Positions 22,409-42,944 of a stretch of 64,000 nucleotides of DNA are shown piece after piece. Both the position numbers and the translations under genes were made by a program. This DNA is from Arctopsyche grandis (taxonomy: Eukaryota > Arthropoda > Insecta > Trichoptera > Hydropsychidae): contig NC_135365.1 of NCBI RefSeq assembly GCF_051622035.1, forward strand, positions 19,487,501 through 19,551,500. The letters run 5' to 3'. Each line of letters begins with the position of its first letter. Position 1 is the first letter of the stretch. Below the pieces are notes generated by a model. The model ran no database searches. It had not been told where the DNA came from and saw only the letters and a program-made list of their open reading frames with translations.

Positions 22409-22780
22409 CAGCACCATAATCAATGGTTAGCATGTCATACTTTCAACTGTGTGGTCACGGGTTCTATCCCTTGTGTATGCTGCTACCATTGGATGTGTGA
22501 TCTTGGATATGTGACTCCAAGTTCGATCGTTTCCTATCAGAGTTTGCCAACTTTATCTGATTTCATTGATAACCAACAAGATTGGCATTCCTTTCCTATC
22601 TCTCTCACAAAAATTGGAGCTATTCAACGTCTCGATTTTCGCCGATACGTACAAAATGCTGCTAATTTGTCCCTATATGTCTGTGTAGTTGTGAATCGTT
22701 GTTTGAATTTTCCTTGTAACTTATAATACTTCTGTACAATGTTTGAATATAGATATCGTGTTTAATGTAACAATATAATT
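22409..22780 (+). mobile_element. tRNA-derived SINE, family S1
   Basis: A-box-like atcaatggttagcatg and B-box gggttctatccc are followed by the body: tgactccaagttcgatcgtt, tcctatcagagtttgccaac, tgatttcattgataacca. This is the best preserved copy of the head and body. Confidence 0.7.
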
Positions 22781-25039
22781 ATTAATTACACTGTTCGACA
22801 CGAAAAATGGTTCAGAGACGAGATATGACTTTTCTTATAGATCTATGCCCAGTTAACACGAATCTGGTAATAAAAAATGTTGATTGGCTCGAGATTCGGA
22901 TATATATGTGTTTTTTAAATCACGTGATTTATCTACATATATCTCGGTGTTGTTCGGTCGATGTCTCAAAATCTGACAATTTCCTGTTCAAAATTCAATC
23001 CTGTTCAAATCGTTTTCATAATTATATAAATATAAAATGGTTCAATTATTAATTATTTTGCAGTTAAGTGAAGAAATTACAATAAGTCGTCATATTTTTT
23101 TAATTAGGTATATATTGTATAATTAGCAGACATAATAGTTTTTCTTGTACTCCAATAACGCATGTTGTAGTTTTAGTATTTTTTCTTATCAAAACTTATT
23201 GTAATATTAAGAATACATTTTTATTGTATTTTAAAACTAAAACAAAACGAACAAAGAATAAGCTGAATGAGATCAATTTTTCCTGCCTTTATCTTATTAT
23301 TTATAAATACAGGGATGTAAATTTAAGTTTGTAGGTATTCTCGTTTTTATACATTTTCTGACATTTAATTTTTTTATATTTACATAGATTATTTTACTAA
23401 AAATGTTCGCTTCAATATACATGTATGTAGACTAAATATGTACAATAGTTCAATGTGAATAAACATGTCTGGTATAGATTGATTGATTTTTATTACAAAT
23501 AAAACATGATCATAATTAATATAAATAGGTATTAAAATTGCATATCTATGTATGTATTGATTGATAATGCAATTAAAAGTTTATCGTAATAAATTTGGCG
23601 TCATTTACGAGGTTGGTCTATAAAATGTTTATTCAGAATTTGCATAAATAGATATAAAACAAGTTAATATTATTATTTTTAATATAGTGTATAGTATATG
23701 TACGAGTCTGGATTTTATAAAGGGTGCTCATAAAAGAATTTCGTATTTAACTAAAAAAATCATAAAGTGTATAATTTATTTATGATTGTTCGTAGCTTAC
23801 TACTTACCTAATTTTTAGCACCATGTAATTAATATTATTTTAACAAAAGTTTAAAAATCGCTGATCTATGCTATGAATTTGATATTCATACGAGTTGAAA
23901 TAGAATGTGTAAAAAATATCATTGTATAATCTTTTGGTTCAAAATTGTAACATTATGTGTTAAATCTAGTATTGTGAATTTCACAATGGACAAAATTTAC
24001 AAACATCGTCCACTATTATTGTTATTATGAGTACAAAGAGTTGAATTCCCAGACGTTAACGTTAGTAATAAAATCAAACAATAGCGAGGTTTACCCGCAA
24101 GGAATGTGAACACATACATAGTACATAAAAAAACATCGGTTTCATTCTTTTAGTTGTATTTTGCAGAGTATTTTCAGTATTTCCACTTAAATATAATATT
24201 ATATACATAGATATTGTAGATACTCAAATTTGCTGAAAAATTAAAGTTTCACGATGAATAGATTTATGCCCAAATTTTATATATTAGTAAGCAATCGCTC
24301 AGAGGATATTTGTTGCATATTGCGTTATTTTATTGAAAGGAAATAAAAATATTATGAAATATATTTTATTATTCTGTAATTTATAGCAACGTAATTTTAT
24401 TGTTATTTTTTATTGGTGGTGGTTGTCCTATTTTATCGTGAATTAACTTTGAGATGGCGGCCCTCTTCGTTATCTTCCAAAAAACATCCTAACGACATTT
24501 TTATTTTTATTGCTGACGTGATCTTGCAAAAAATGGGGAAAATAATTTTTTCGGTATCTACATGTGCATACAGTACGTATTTTATACACATACATATGTA
24601 CACATGTACATCTGCACAGATAATAAAGAGAATGCAAATGCTTTTATTTAAATCATAAAGTGTTTTACTTGATTTAATTTAATTAAGAATATTCAATGGT
24701 ATTGTTCTACATTCAGGAGTCTTAAAACCTTTTTAATCGCGTTAATAAATATGAATGATACATTTATGATGATGTATCATTCATATTTTTATTTCTTTAT
24801 TATTTTCTGAACACTAATGCGTTGTTTTACAATTAACAGTACAGTTTATGTTGACAGTATATTATCGAAAACCTATTGAAAAATAAACAATTCAATTGAA
24901 AATTGAGAATGAAAGAATTATATATAATTGCCTATCACTTTATCAGTAATACACAGGTGATCACTTTTTGATGATTTTCTGTAGATATCTATTTAAGTAG
25001 GTGCCTATGTACATATCGTAGGTTTTATTTTATTTATAA
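22781..25039. other. AT-rich intergenic sequence
   Basis: No gene. One short perfect inverted repeat (24748-24787) is listed separately. Confidence 0.4.
24748..24787. repeat. Perfect 16-bp inverted repeat
   Basis: The arm aatatgaatgatacat is followed by an 8-nt loop and its exact reverse complement. No run of Ts or gene is nearby. Confidence 0.7.
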
Positions 25040-26689
<1,650 letters not shown>

Positions 26690-26957
26690 TATGGACCGCT
26701 CGAATTTTCAAAAATCTATCTATGAGAGTCCGCGCATTTTCGCAAAATAACGGTAAAATTAGAAGGTTTTGTAAATTAAACATAACTACTAAGACTTTCT
26801 ATGATTTGAATTGAAAATTGGAGTACAGCTTCTTTCCAGTTGTTTCAACCGTATGAATTATCAAATCAGTATTTGTCAAACTGAGGTGATTGTTGTATTC
26901 AATTTTGTGTTAAATTTTGAATAATTTCACGTAATAAACGATATCTATCTTATAAAT

Positions 26958-27795
26958 CAAGGGCGCCCAACCTTTTTGGAGTTGGGAGCTACTTTTCATC
27001 TAAATTTTCATGCGGATTGGCTGTTTTGGCGTTGCTTTTTTAAGAATTTTAAAGTTAAAAATATTAATTTTAAAAAGCAGAACATCTTTGAATTTACAGA
27101 AACAAAATAATTTTAATATGTTTTTTATTAATTTGTCATAAACGCCCTTTAAATATCTAACAATATTTTCCGGGGCTCAATATATTCCATTCAATGAGAA
27201 GATTTCATTTGTATCAACGTAACGCTATTTTGCAATCCAAACAACTAAATTTCCCAAATCCATTGGAAAAATCATTGCAATTGTTTTTGCTAGACTTTGG
27301 ACATTATTTCCATTCATATTTAAAGGTTCATATTATAAGAAACTAGCGTATTTAAAGGTAAAATAACATATTTAAAGGTAAAATAACATATTTAATGTTT
27401 CGTATTATATGTAAATAATTTCAAGTCACTAAACTTCTTGTTAAATTGATCTAATATTTCTTGTTTTAAAAGCCCATTTCATGTTTTATAGATAAGCTGC
27501 ACCATTATCCTTTCTCTCAATTAAAAATGTTCTTATTTCAGGTAATAGTTCTTGAAACCTAACAAAAATATATCATTTGCTCAACCACCTTCATTGTGAA
27601 CAGCAAATCTTTGTGATGTGTCTCAACTACACACAAAAATGTTTTAAATGTTCATCTCTGAAGTGCTTTAAAACTTGTAGAATTCATTATTTTTTAATTT
27701 TAATTTTAAAATGAGCAAATCATTATTTTCAAAATTCACGATCGTAATTGAGATCGCCCAAAAATGCCTTGTGATCGAACAGTTGGGATCCCTTG
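26958..27795. mobile_element. hAT-like element inside repeat Y
   Basis: Ends are CAAGGGCGCCCAAC and the inverse of CAAGGGATCCCAAC. Flanks ttataaat and ttacggat agree at 5 of 8. Repeat X runs uninterrupted across the same position (gatatcc...cagatcattg), which supports the boundaries. No transposase frame seen. Confidence 0.65.
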
Positions 27796-27838
27796 TTACG
27801 GATCATTGAGTTGTTAATTTGAATGAAAGATTCAATTT

Positions 27839-27944
27839 GAGAAGTACATAAGCTACGCGAAAAAAACCCAAGGAATTTAATTTAATTTAATCCTAAGATT
27901 ACGAAATTCCTTGGTTTTTTTTTTGCGTAGCTTATGTACTTCTC
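27839..27944. repeat. Inverted repeat with arms of about 40 bp
   Basis: gagaagtacataagctacgc at 27839 returns inverted at 27925-27944. The arms continue through an A/T run and ccaaggaattt; the loop is about 25 nt. Confidence 0.75.
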
Positions 27945-28260
27945 ATCTTAGGATTTGAAGTCATTTCAAAATGTTATCGATAAATTCCTCGGAAAAAAGT
28001 GGAACCTGAAATTATTGAATTTATTTATCGATATTTTCAATAAAGCAATGTTAATATACGTTATATAAATGATATCAATGAATGAAAGTTCATTGTTATA
28101 TTTATGTTTTCAAGTTCATTGTCACCTTTATATTTATTTTTGTCTGAAGTTTTGAGCATTTAAAAGCACACACGCTCTGTTGACGGCCATTGAATGAAAT
28201 GTTATTAAAAAAGAGCCTTGCAAAAACGCAGTGTGTGTGTTTATAGTGAGTTAATTGTGG

Positions 28261-28482
28261 AAAACATGAAATACATATTTTATTTATAATTAAATATTAT
28301 TAAAAGAATTTACACCGTATAATAGGAAAGTACCCAATAGTATTTAAATTAATAAATCTATTTCTTTAAGAATTGAACTGCTTACACATTCGAAAGGTTT
28401 TATGTATCATTAAATATTTGATATTTTTTGTTTAATAGTTTAATCCCTTTATCAAATATCTTTAAAAATAATAACTTTAAAA
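28261..28482. other. AT-rich spacer
   Basis: Nothing recognised between repeat Y and the reverse transcriptase remnant. Confidence 0.3.
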
Positions 28483-29491
28483 AATATTGGTCTGGATGAC
28501 AGAGATGTCAGATTGTTGCGAAATATTTATTGGAATCAGACTGCGGTAGTACGCGTCGATGATCAATTCACTGATGAGATTCCTATAGATCGGAGCGTCA
28601 GGCAAGGATGAATCCTATCACCTATTATTTTTAGCACCTACACCGAATCCATTTTCAACGATGCTCTCTAAGAAACGGAGGGTATCAAGGTAGGTGGCGA
28701 GACGATCACCAATATAAGATATGCTGATGACACGGCACTAGTCGCTGAAAATTTAGCAGACCTGCAAAGATATCTAGATCGTGTACATCAAGAAAGCAAT
28801 CGAAGAGGTCTGCGCATAAATCTGAAGAAGACAAAATGTATGATAGTAGATATAATGCAAACAGACACCGGTGATCTAACGTTGGATGGAGAGGTGTTAG
28901 AAAAAGTAGAAAGATTCAAATACCTGGGTACCTGGCTGAATGAAGAGATGGACCCAGATGAAGATCTAAGAATCCGCATCGAGATGGCTAGAACAGCATT
29001 TATCAAAATGAAGGCGGCGCTTACAAACAAGCATCTGAATTTTCGTAGGCGGTTGAGATTCGCGAAGAGCTACGTCTGGACAGTATTACTACACGGATGT
29101 GAGACGTGGACTCTGAAGACCAGGGTGATCAGCCGCATCGAAGCTTTTGAGATGTGGAACCAAAAAAATCTCAAACGAAGCTGATGGGGAGAGGCAGGAA
29201 ACTTGTTTCTGTCATCAAGCGGAGAAAGATGGAGTACCTCGGACACATGATACGGGGTCCAAAATACGAATTTCTCCGTTTGATAACCATAGGGAAAATA
29301 GAAGGAAAGAATTGGATTGGCAGGAAAAAGTTATCTTGGCTTATACGAAAAGTTACTTTGGCTTATAGAACATACGCATGTGGACCGATATGAGCGCCGA
29401 CGATCTGTTCCGAGTCGCTGAAGACCGATGCGGATATCTTCAAATAATCGACGAGGTGGTCGCCAACGTCTGGATGCGGACAGGGCATTAA
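28483..29491 (+). pseudogene. Decayed reverse transcriptase of a LINE (3' part)
   Basis: Translation gives RT palm and thumb sequence of a non-LTR retrotransposon: IGLDDRDVRLLRNIYWNQT, RSVRQG then a stop, the catalytic box YADD (28720-28731) in RYADDTALVAEN, LKKTKCMIV, the FKYLGTWLNEEMD block, LLHGCETWTL, and after a frameshift near 29165-29180 the C-terminal RRKMEYLGHMIRGPKYEFL and GKIEGK. A last part (SADDLFRVAEDR...) is in another frame again. At least two stop codons and two frameshifts make it inactive; the 5' half and endonuclease are absent. Such sequences are common in insects; I do not assign the clade. Confidence 0.85.
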
Positions 29492-29505
29492 GAAGAATAA
29501 GAAGA

Positions 29506-29729
29506 TCTAATATATAATTTAGAAAGAGACTTTGTATGTATGTATGTAAGGTTTAAAGGTTTGGGAGCATTGAAAACAAATCAAAGTTCCTATGACGTCG
29601 ATATCGATATCATTGAATTTTTTTTTCGATTCAAATTAATTTAATAAAATAGCAAATGAATGTTTACTATTAAATTAAATCATTTTTAAGCTGTTTATAT
29701 TACAAATACCGAGCAGGGTAAAACCACTA
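29506..29729 (+). mobile_element. Non-autonomous Helitron, family H1
   Basis: A, then TCTAATATATAATTTAG..., ends CTAG followed by T. It is 224 bp like the copy at 9098 and begins 14 bp after the last stop of the LINE remnant. Confidence 0.7.
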
Positions 29730-29739
29730 GTATATTATA

Positions 29740-30160
29740 TATCCCACTGGTTTCTGCTGGCCAGACCTTGGATTTGTGACTCTAGGTCGATCGTTTAGAG
29801 TTTGTCAATCTATCTTCTGATTCCAAAAAATTGGCAACCTTACCCATTTTCTCGCAAAATCTGGAGTTTTCAGGAATCTCGAATTTCGCTGAATTGTATA
29901 AAATGCTGCAAATTTACAAATTCAACCATAGATAGATATGTATTTATTGAATTTCGCTGAATTGTTTAAATGCTGTAAATATACAAATTTGACCGTAGAT
30001 GTCTCCGTGGATATTAATTTATATGTATTTATGTACTTTGTATAATACTTATAATATTTGTATCAAATGTACAATGTTTTTGGCTAGGAAGGCGCATTAG
30101 GGTTACCTGTTATTAGGCTTTCTTAGTATAAATTGAAGATAAAATAAAATAAATTGAAGA
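29740..30160 (+). mobile_element. SINE family S1 copy without the tRNA head
   Basis: It carries the block ctgctggccagaccttgg, the gtcgatcgttt block and an ataaaataaaat tail. Its last part (gaaggcgcattagggttacc) differs from the hairpin tail of other copies, so it may be a second subfamily. Confidence 0.55.
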
Positions 30161-30750
30161 AAAAATGTAAATTCAACATATCAAATTATGCATGTATGAA
30201 AAAATAAATTAAGCAATGTTTTTTTTATTTTGATATATGAGATAAATTTATTCGCCATGTGTAATATATTGTATGTATGTGCGTATAAACGAACCTCCTT
30301 CACACGCATGACGTTCCCGCCTCTTTCGCAATGGCTGCCCTATACGCGACATTTTATTGGCAAACGCTCTTCACCCCTCGTGCATTTAATAGCGTTTCCT
30401 TGACAACCGCGGAACCATTTCGTGAAACTTACACGAAATGGAAGCTCACTCTCAACTCATAATAAATATATTTGTACATGGAAAAAAATTTCAGGATGCA
30501 AAAATTATTTATTTGTTACAAAAAAACTTATTTGTCTTTGAAAATTATTTTTTTAGTAACATACCTATGCTTCCTGCAAAATTAATACATTGAGTATCCA
30601 TTTGAAAATTTTAACTAACAAACTGATGGGTTCGCGTCGGCGGGAATAGTACAAAAATTTCGAGACCGTCAAATACATTACATAAGTATGTACATACATT
30701 CGTACATTCGTTTTCATTGTTTTTTATTGGTCTGGTTTAAAATGATTACA
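30161..30750. other. Gene-free stretch with a GC-richer island
   Basis: About 30280-30480 is GC-richer (gacgttcccgcctctttcgc, acgcgacatttta) and apparently not repetitive within the window. Possible conserved noncoding DNA. Confidence 0.3.
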
Positions 30751-31006
30751 TGAGCCGTTATATTTGAAAGTGGCATTTGTCCACTTTTCTTTATTTCGAT
30801 AAATATTTCGCAAAACATTATATACAATGTTTTGCATTTAGCAATATTTAAATATACCTGTGGCCTGTAATACGTTTATTCTGCGTCTCCGACATTCTGG
30901 ACATGTCGAATTAAAATAGGTATCTAAGTGTTAACAATTTGTAAATTTAGTCAAACAGAAAGTGTTTTTGGAACTGAAAATTGGACTTCCGCCACTTTCA
31001 AATATT
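30751..31006. mobile_element. Tc1/mariner-like MITE, family M1 (damaged)
   Basis: The left end TGAGCCGTTATATTTGAAAG is intact. The right end keeps ccactttcaaatatt and then breaks into a T-run. The interior matches 9744-9974 (ccacttttctt, attctggacat, ttttggaactgaaaattgga), with an extra gcaaaacatt...aatgttttgc palindrome. Confidence 0.65.
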
Positions 31007-34000
31007 CTTTTTTTTTTTTTTGAAACGGAAACTAAAAGTATTATTTAAATATTTATTTAATTTAAACTATTTATTGATTTACTCGTCTTTAGATTAAATT
31101 CAACGTTTACGTGCATCTTTCAGTTTAAATTGTACATTACTGTGTAATGGTATCATGATTAAATCCTCGGTAATTTTTTCATAGTATTTGTTTTCAACTT
31201 TTATTTAAAATTATTTTAAACATCAAATCTTCAGCTTCCCAGTTTCGATTTTTAGTTACCAACATTGAAATTAGTAGGATAGGATGTAGGTAGTGAAAGT
31301 TATCGAATTTTCATAAATAATAAGATGGCAAAATTGATTTTCACTGCTATGTATTTCCTTGTGGTTAGATAAAAAATGAACAGCGAGAGCCAAAGTTTTG
31401 ATATTTGAAATAATATTAAGTAAAAGTTTAAAATAATTTTTTTTATTTGTATTTATGAAAAAAAATCAAGGGTTGTGTTGTAGCAATGAATGGTTCCTTT
31501 ACCTTATATCAACGTTTGTATGAAATTTTATATAACGTATATATGTATGTACTTACAATATAAATATTTCATCTAATAATGACCTGTATAAAAATTCATC
31601 TATGTACATTGGATTTATAAGCTTGTCATTTCACTCTCTCACTCTTTTTCACGAGACACTTTTATTTAGAAATTAAAAAAACACGGACACTACACACTTT
31701 AACGACACATTCTGATACCGTTTAATTTACGAACTTCTGTCAAACTCGCGGCGACCTTTTGACATCCGTTAATAATGTGTCGGAGACTCACAATAACAAC
31801 ACGAATTCGACAAGGACGACGCTCCTGACTACACGCTCCAACGAATCGAACAAAAATAAATTATTCCGGTTGTTTTGAATACCTAAACCGAACCGAAAAA
31901 TTTCGTTTTATATTCGTACATTGTTCCCTGCAAGTTATATAGTTAGCTATAAAAATAAATCCCTCATTGTTCCATTTGTGGAAGTTCCACAAAAGTCTTT
32001 GCATGTTTTGAAAAAAGGTATTTTCATTTCGGAAATGTATGTGCTTATCTTTGTATTATACTTACACATTAGTAAGTGTGATTCGTAATTTTTCTCGCGT
32101 ATATTAAATTTTGCTGTTAGTGCCCAATTTATGAAAACTACACAACATTTTTTTAAAATCCATTATTTATACCGATCTATTTTTTATTTATTGCATTCCC
32201 CCTAAATTTTCTAATCCTATGTTTATATTTTCTATTGAAAATGCAATACATTTTTATACAAAATTAATATGCGATTTAAGTAGGAATAAATCTCTTATGT
32301 AATTAAAGCTGATTAAATAGGTAAACCTATTCAGCGAACATATGTACGTATGTTTTAGTAGTTAGTTCACTTTTCACAGAAGATTGACAATTAACAACTA
32401 TTTGAAGATGAATTTTTGACGTTTGTTTTTCGACATGCTAGTACATATGTATGTATGTATCATATTTGATATACCATTTCATAGTACGTTTAATGCAACC
32501 TGCGGCAAGGCATTTGGCTAGTTATATGTATGTATGTACGTACAATAGAAATGACATTGTATTATGCATATTTATTTATTTACATTACAAGGATTTAATT
32601 TTAAGTTTTAAAAAGGATTGACGAGATTCGATTCGCGAATGTAATAAAGTTAGTTGTAACAGTTTTTGTCATTAGGTAGAATCACAAATATGGATCCAAA
32701 AAAATATTATTAATTTTTTGATACATGTACGTAAGTATATATATTTTTCTCAGGAAGAAAAATTTACCTTCAATTTTTCCAATTTCCAATGGTAAAATAG
32801 TTCTCTACTTTTCAACAAACTATAATATACGTGCGAAGTGCGTTAAAATGTTTTTATAAAAAATCATAGATGTCAGTGAGTATTTTCTTTACGGTTTAGA
32901 AATACGATACATAAGGTTAGAGAACATGGTGCTTATTGTATTTTATATTTAAATTATTTTATTACATACATTTACTATCATGGATGATTTAATTGTCTGA
33001 ATTTAAAAAAAAATTTTCATTTGTGAAACCACTTTGAGGAACACAAAATAATAAATATGGATTAAATTTTTCAGAAAATACTCGTATTCTAATTAAAACG
33101 ATTGCTTCGCAGTCAGTTCCTAACTGTCTGAAATGATCATAAATTTTACAACTTAATAATTTTACTGACAGTTTAAAGAAGTGGCGCTAATTGGTTAGAT
33201 CCTGTCGTTTGATAACTACTTATCAATTTCTCGTTCACAAATTCCCGTTCGTATACATAAATATGTATGTATATATGAATGTAGGTAATGAACGCATTAT
33301 AAGAACGCAGGTACATACAGTAAAATTACACCCGCTGACAATTAATTATTGATAGCTGAACTCTAAATTGGGTTCTTGATTTGAATTTGTGGAAACTGGG
33401 ATTATGCCTACTTTGCAATATTAATTATGTACATATGTACATATTTCAGATTTTTATTTAATTTAAAGATCTTTACTTTAGTTTTACTCATGCTTACACA
33501 TATTATAATCACGCATAAGAATACAGTTGTAAATTTTCAATGGGTTTGCAAAGGCACTTACACTTATCGGAACATCAGAAGCTGTAATTTTTTTTAGTAA
33601 GGAAAATTTGATTTTGATAAATTTTAACGATGCAAAGAACACGTGCTTGGGTGGGCGAGCGCGTAATGATTTAAAGTCGTGTCGGCTTATTAATACCATT
33701 CTTCACAGTTCACATACACTCACCGATTTCGAATAATGCGTTCCTAATTACAATTTGAACGCCGTTTATACCGAAAGTCCCATTTTTCCGCAAACGAGCT
33801 ATATAATTAATACATAAATCTTATCCGTGAAACTATCAAGCCGTGAAATCTGTGTGTCGGCCGCAAACTGTTATGTGCGCTATCTTGACATTTCAGATAG
33901 CGTCGAAAAAAACCCGTTTCCAGCACAGAGGCGGGTGAAGGGGCGAAAGGGGGTGGGGGGGGGGCTTCTCGCGGCATTTTATGTTTCAAAAATGTAATAA

Positions 34001-34499
34001 AAAGCGAAATTTATGTCCCATTCAAAGGATATTTCCATGCAAGATGCCGCCCCCGAGTCGCATGTGCCGCTCGCAGCGGGCAGGACTGCCCACAAAAAAG
34101 GATTTTTTAAACCGTAATATTTCTCGATTTTTTCATTACGTTTGTATATGTACACGTATACAGATAGATTCTAGTATGGATAGGGGTTCATGTGTTCCTA
34201 TAGTGTTATTTGAAGGTTTTGATTTATGCGCTTTGAACGAGCTGTGACGCTTTCAACGTTCGAAATAAAACTTCAAGTTTTATTGGAGCATTCCTACTCA
34301 TGTACATACATATGTATATTGAGGGGGGCAAAATGCTGGGTTTTGAAAATGTTTTGTAAGCTTTGCTTTATTTTATATTCAAAACTATAAATCGGTAGAT
34401 GTCATATGCTCATTGGTTTATTTTTTGTATGTGTTTTAATCATTAAAATCATGAAATACGTCCAAATATGTTAATATATATTTATGTATCTACATGAAG

Positions 34500-34502
<3 letters not shown>
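31007..34502. other. Gene-free stretch
   Basis: Mostly AT-rich. GC-richer patches lie at about 31690-31860 and 33600-34090; the latter has a long G-run near 33950. No supported ORF. Confidence 0.35.

Positions 34503-34577
<75 letters not shown>
34503..34577. repeat. (TA)n microsatellite
   Basis: About 75 bp of TA dinucleotide. Confidence 0.95.
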
Positions 34578-34578
<1 letters not shown>

Positions 34579-36846
34579 ACATATCCATATAAAAGAATTA
34601 TTAGAAATGTTATGCTTTCAAATATGTATTTTTCACCAGACTTTTGAATAAGCCGCTTCATTGGCATTCAATTTTGGCTTTGGAATTATCAATTAAAGTG
34701 CAGTTTTTCGCAAAAATAATAATAAATAATAATAAACTGTTTGTGTATGTTGGAAAACATGGTTTTTCTTCAATTCTTTTTTTTATTGTTTGCATATATT
34801 TGGCAACTATTATGTTAATTGAAAATGTAAATTATGATAAATTCAAAATCAATTGTGTTTCTGAAAAGTCGTTAATTAATTGCTACTTTTTATACCTCTA
34901 ATTGAATTATAGGTACTAGGATTTCATTAGTTATTGAATTAAAAATGCTTTTATTTTATATAAATAATCTGCAATTAAAATTTTGCCCGCATCATATTGA
35001 TAGTGTTTTTTTTATTTCTATCCATCATAGATCGGTTTTAAACTATTATATTATTTGATTGCTGTGAAGTAATTAAGGAAGACTCTAGTGTATTTACTTC
35101 AACAGGCTTTTTAAATAATCAATCATATTAGTATTACTTTTTATCTGCAATATAAAACTTTACTAACAAAGAGCGCCTTTAATATATTTTTATAACTTTT
35201 CATTTGACCAATCATGATTATATCGTGCTACATTTTTACCCCTATATAAGACAGTCGTCGCTTCGTTCATTCTTCAAATGCTTTTCCATTGTTATCAATA
35301 TATTTATTTTGTTATTCAAATGATTATTTTATTGTTGCTTAAGCGAGGGATGTACGAGACAGTAAAAAACATTGTTTTCATTATGATTTATTGTGGATAT
35401 AATTCAAAAAGGATGGGATGTGAACATTGAAAATAAATTGCGTCGTAAATCACGTGTATGCGGTTTTGAAATATCCATACAATCACGCGTAAGGAAATTT
35501 TACGCCAATAGTATTTCTCGGTTTTTATTAAACAGAATTTCTTGAATATGTAGATATTTCCTGCAAAAAAACAATACATACCGTTAGATTGAGTAGAAAA
35601 TATTCTGCTGTCGTTGTAGAAAATTTATTTCCACTAAAATGAAAATATACATATGGAATAGAGAATCCAATTAATATTTTAGGGGACAACGCTGAGCTCA
35701 TTCGTGGAGAGAAACAATAAAAAAACTAATGAAAGTCAAAGATAACATAGGACCTTAATACCGCGAGCGTCTGTATTTGTACGAAATTATACTTAGCTAA
35801 GCAAGAAATTGAGAGGCTCGGCTCCAAGCGGCTTTCGTAGATATTTCGGCTTATTCAGGTCGTAAAATCTCCCTCCTCTCCCTCTCCCTCATCGCAATCT
35901 CCTCCTCCTTCGCCTACCCGTAAATAATCTGCACACTCGAGAGCATCCGCCTGCGAAGGGTTGAACACAATATCAATTTCGTGAGCATCGCCATGCCAAC
36001 ACGACTGCCATTTTCTTCTAGAAAATATCAATTCATTCATTTCAAGAAAATATTCATTCACAATTGACATATAAATACACATTTTTAAATAAATACTATC
36101 ATTATTACAAATCTGTTATCGTAATTAGCCGATTAAATAGCTAATGTCAACTTGGAAACATTGATAATCATAAAATAAAATCTATATATATGTATTAAAC
36201 ATGTATATGTACTATGTGGGTCATATATTATATGATTTTACATAAATGCGTAGCATTTTGGGTTTTACAATCTTTTTATTGTTCAAAGGGTATGTTTACA
36301 ATGCATCTGTTTTGATAGTTACTGGTTCTACGACCAATATTTATAATGTTTTATATTTTTTATGTTGTTGGTATTTATAATTTTTCATTGTTTTAATGTA
36401 GAAATAATATTTACAATATGGTTTGAAAAAATATGGTAGAGCAAAATCTGGATAATCGAAAAAAAATCGGAATTGACAGGGAAAGAAAATAATATTTAGT
36501 ATTTTTTTTTTAACAGAAACAATCAGAATTAGAATTTGCATATGTATGTATATGACTTGACTACAAAAAGGTTTCTAAAGATTAATAACAGAATCCAGAA
36601 CCGTCCACGTTGCAAATTTACCACTCTGGTACTTCTTCTTCGTCGCATTTTTCTGTAAATTGAAATTTGTGCTTCTGCTTTTTCTCTCTCTTTTAAATTA
36701 TTTTCCGCATTACTGGAATTTAATAAAGATCTTTTCAAAAATTTCATTCCATGATTTTTTCAAAGTTGACACATCTAAAAAATTTCAACTCTGCTGCAAT
36801 ATAGCAACAGTGTTTTGAATTAATTTTCTAGTGAAAGCTGATATCT
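34578..36846. other. Gene-free stretch with GTCGTAAA sites
   Basis: A GC-richer island lies at about 35820-36010. Exact GTCGTAAA occurs at 35442-35449 and 35859-35866. No supported gene. Confidence 0.35.
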
Positions 36847-36854
36847 GTTTCTTC

Positions 36855-37727
36855 CAGTGGCGGCTGGTGACAATTTTTAGTGGAGGGGCTGCAATTTATG
36901 ACCAGTTTTAGTGTGACGGGTGATCACGTGTGACCGATCTAGAGCGACCGGTTGTCCTGTGACTGGTTCACATATGACTAGTAGTCCGTTTACCAAAAGA
37001 AACGAATAAAGCTGTGATCGTGCGAGCCAACGAATCAAATGAAAGAATAAGCGCGCGAAATCTTAGACAAAGTGACAGGTGAATCGCGACAGTGCTGCCG
37101 ATATCGCTTTTTCCGCGGCGAGGTCGGAAATAAACTCAGCCCAGAGGCGATGAATAGGGCAAATTATTAACGTGTGTGAGTGAAAGAGAAAGAGCTATCT
37201 GTAGTTGCAAACATCTCTTTCACGGCCTCTCTGGGCTGTGCCGTGTTCCAGCAGACACAGTAACACTTTACATTCAGTACAGCAACATTTTAATTCAGCT
37301 GTCACCATACAAGTTAGTGGGGTGTTCGAAACAGTCAATATTACTTACAATATCACCTTTTTGGATACGGGTAATATTGTAAGTAATATTTACTCTGTCG
37401 AAGGCCTCAATAGTTCATCCATAAATAAAATATATGTATTATTAAACATATATTTTATAATTTTATAGGAAGGGCTGCAGTCCGACAGTCCATTAGTTAT
37501 TATTATTTATTATTATTAGACTTATTATTTATTTATTATTATAATAATAATTATTATTATTATTTACTATTATTATTATTTATTATCAGTAATGTTTATA
37601 TATTTACTGTATTTATTTATTTATTTTTTGTTTACTATTTTTCAATACTTTTTTTATTATCTATGTATATATTATTTATATGGGCGTTGGGGATTGCACT
37701 GTTCTCCTCATCGTCTGGAATAAAAGC

Positions 37728-37759
<32 letters not shown>

Positions 37760-37775
37760 GGACGAGCCGCCACTG
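36855..37775. mobile_element. hAT-like element with perfect 8-bp duplication
   Basis: gtttcttc flanks it at 36847-36854 and 37776-37783. Ends are CAGTGGCGGCTGGT and the inverse of CAGTGGCGGCTCGT. It is 921 bp, without a transposase. It includes a 17-bp inverted repeat (aatattacttacaatat and its complement, about 37338-37395) and ATT trinucleotide runs in its right half. Confidence 0.85.
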
Positions 37776-37783
37776 GTTTCTTC

Positions 37784-42871
<5,088 letters not shown>

Positions 42872-42944
42872 ATTTATATTTTAATTGAAAATGATCCGAT
42901 TTTAATTTAATATTTTTTTAAATATAAAATATGTATATAAGTAT

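Larger units (their letters stand above)
26690..28260. repeat. Long diverged repeat Y (paralogue of 20250-21060)
   Basis: It aligns with repeat X on both sides of a hAT insertion (26958-27795) and of an inverted repeat (27839-27944) that X lacks or has lost. Shared ends: ccgct-gaattttca on the left, tgttgac-g-c-ttgaatgaa and agtgagttaa on the right. Confidence 0.6.

Noticed and set aside
22884..23046. A small gene in the frame 22807-23052
   Set aside because: No motif, no splice support, AT-driven codons.
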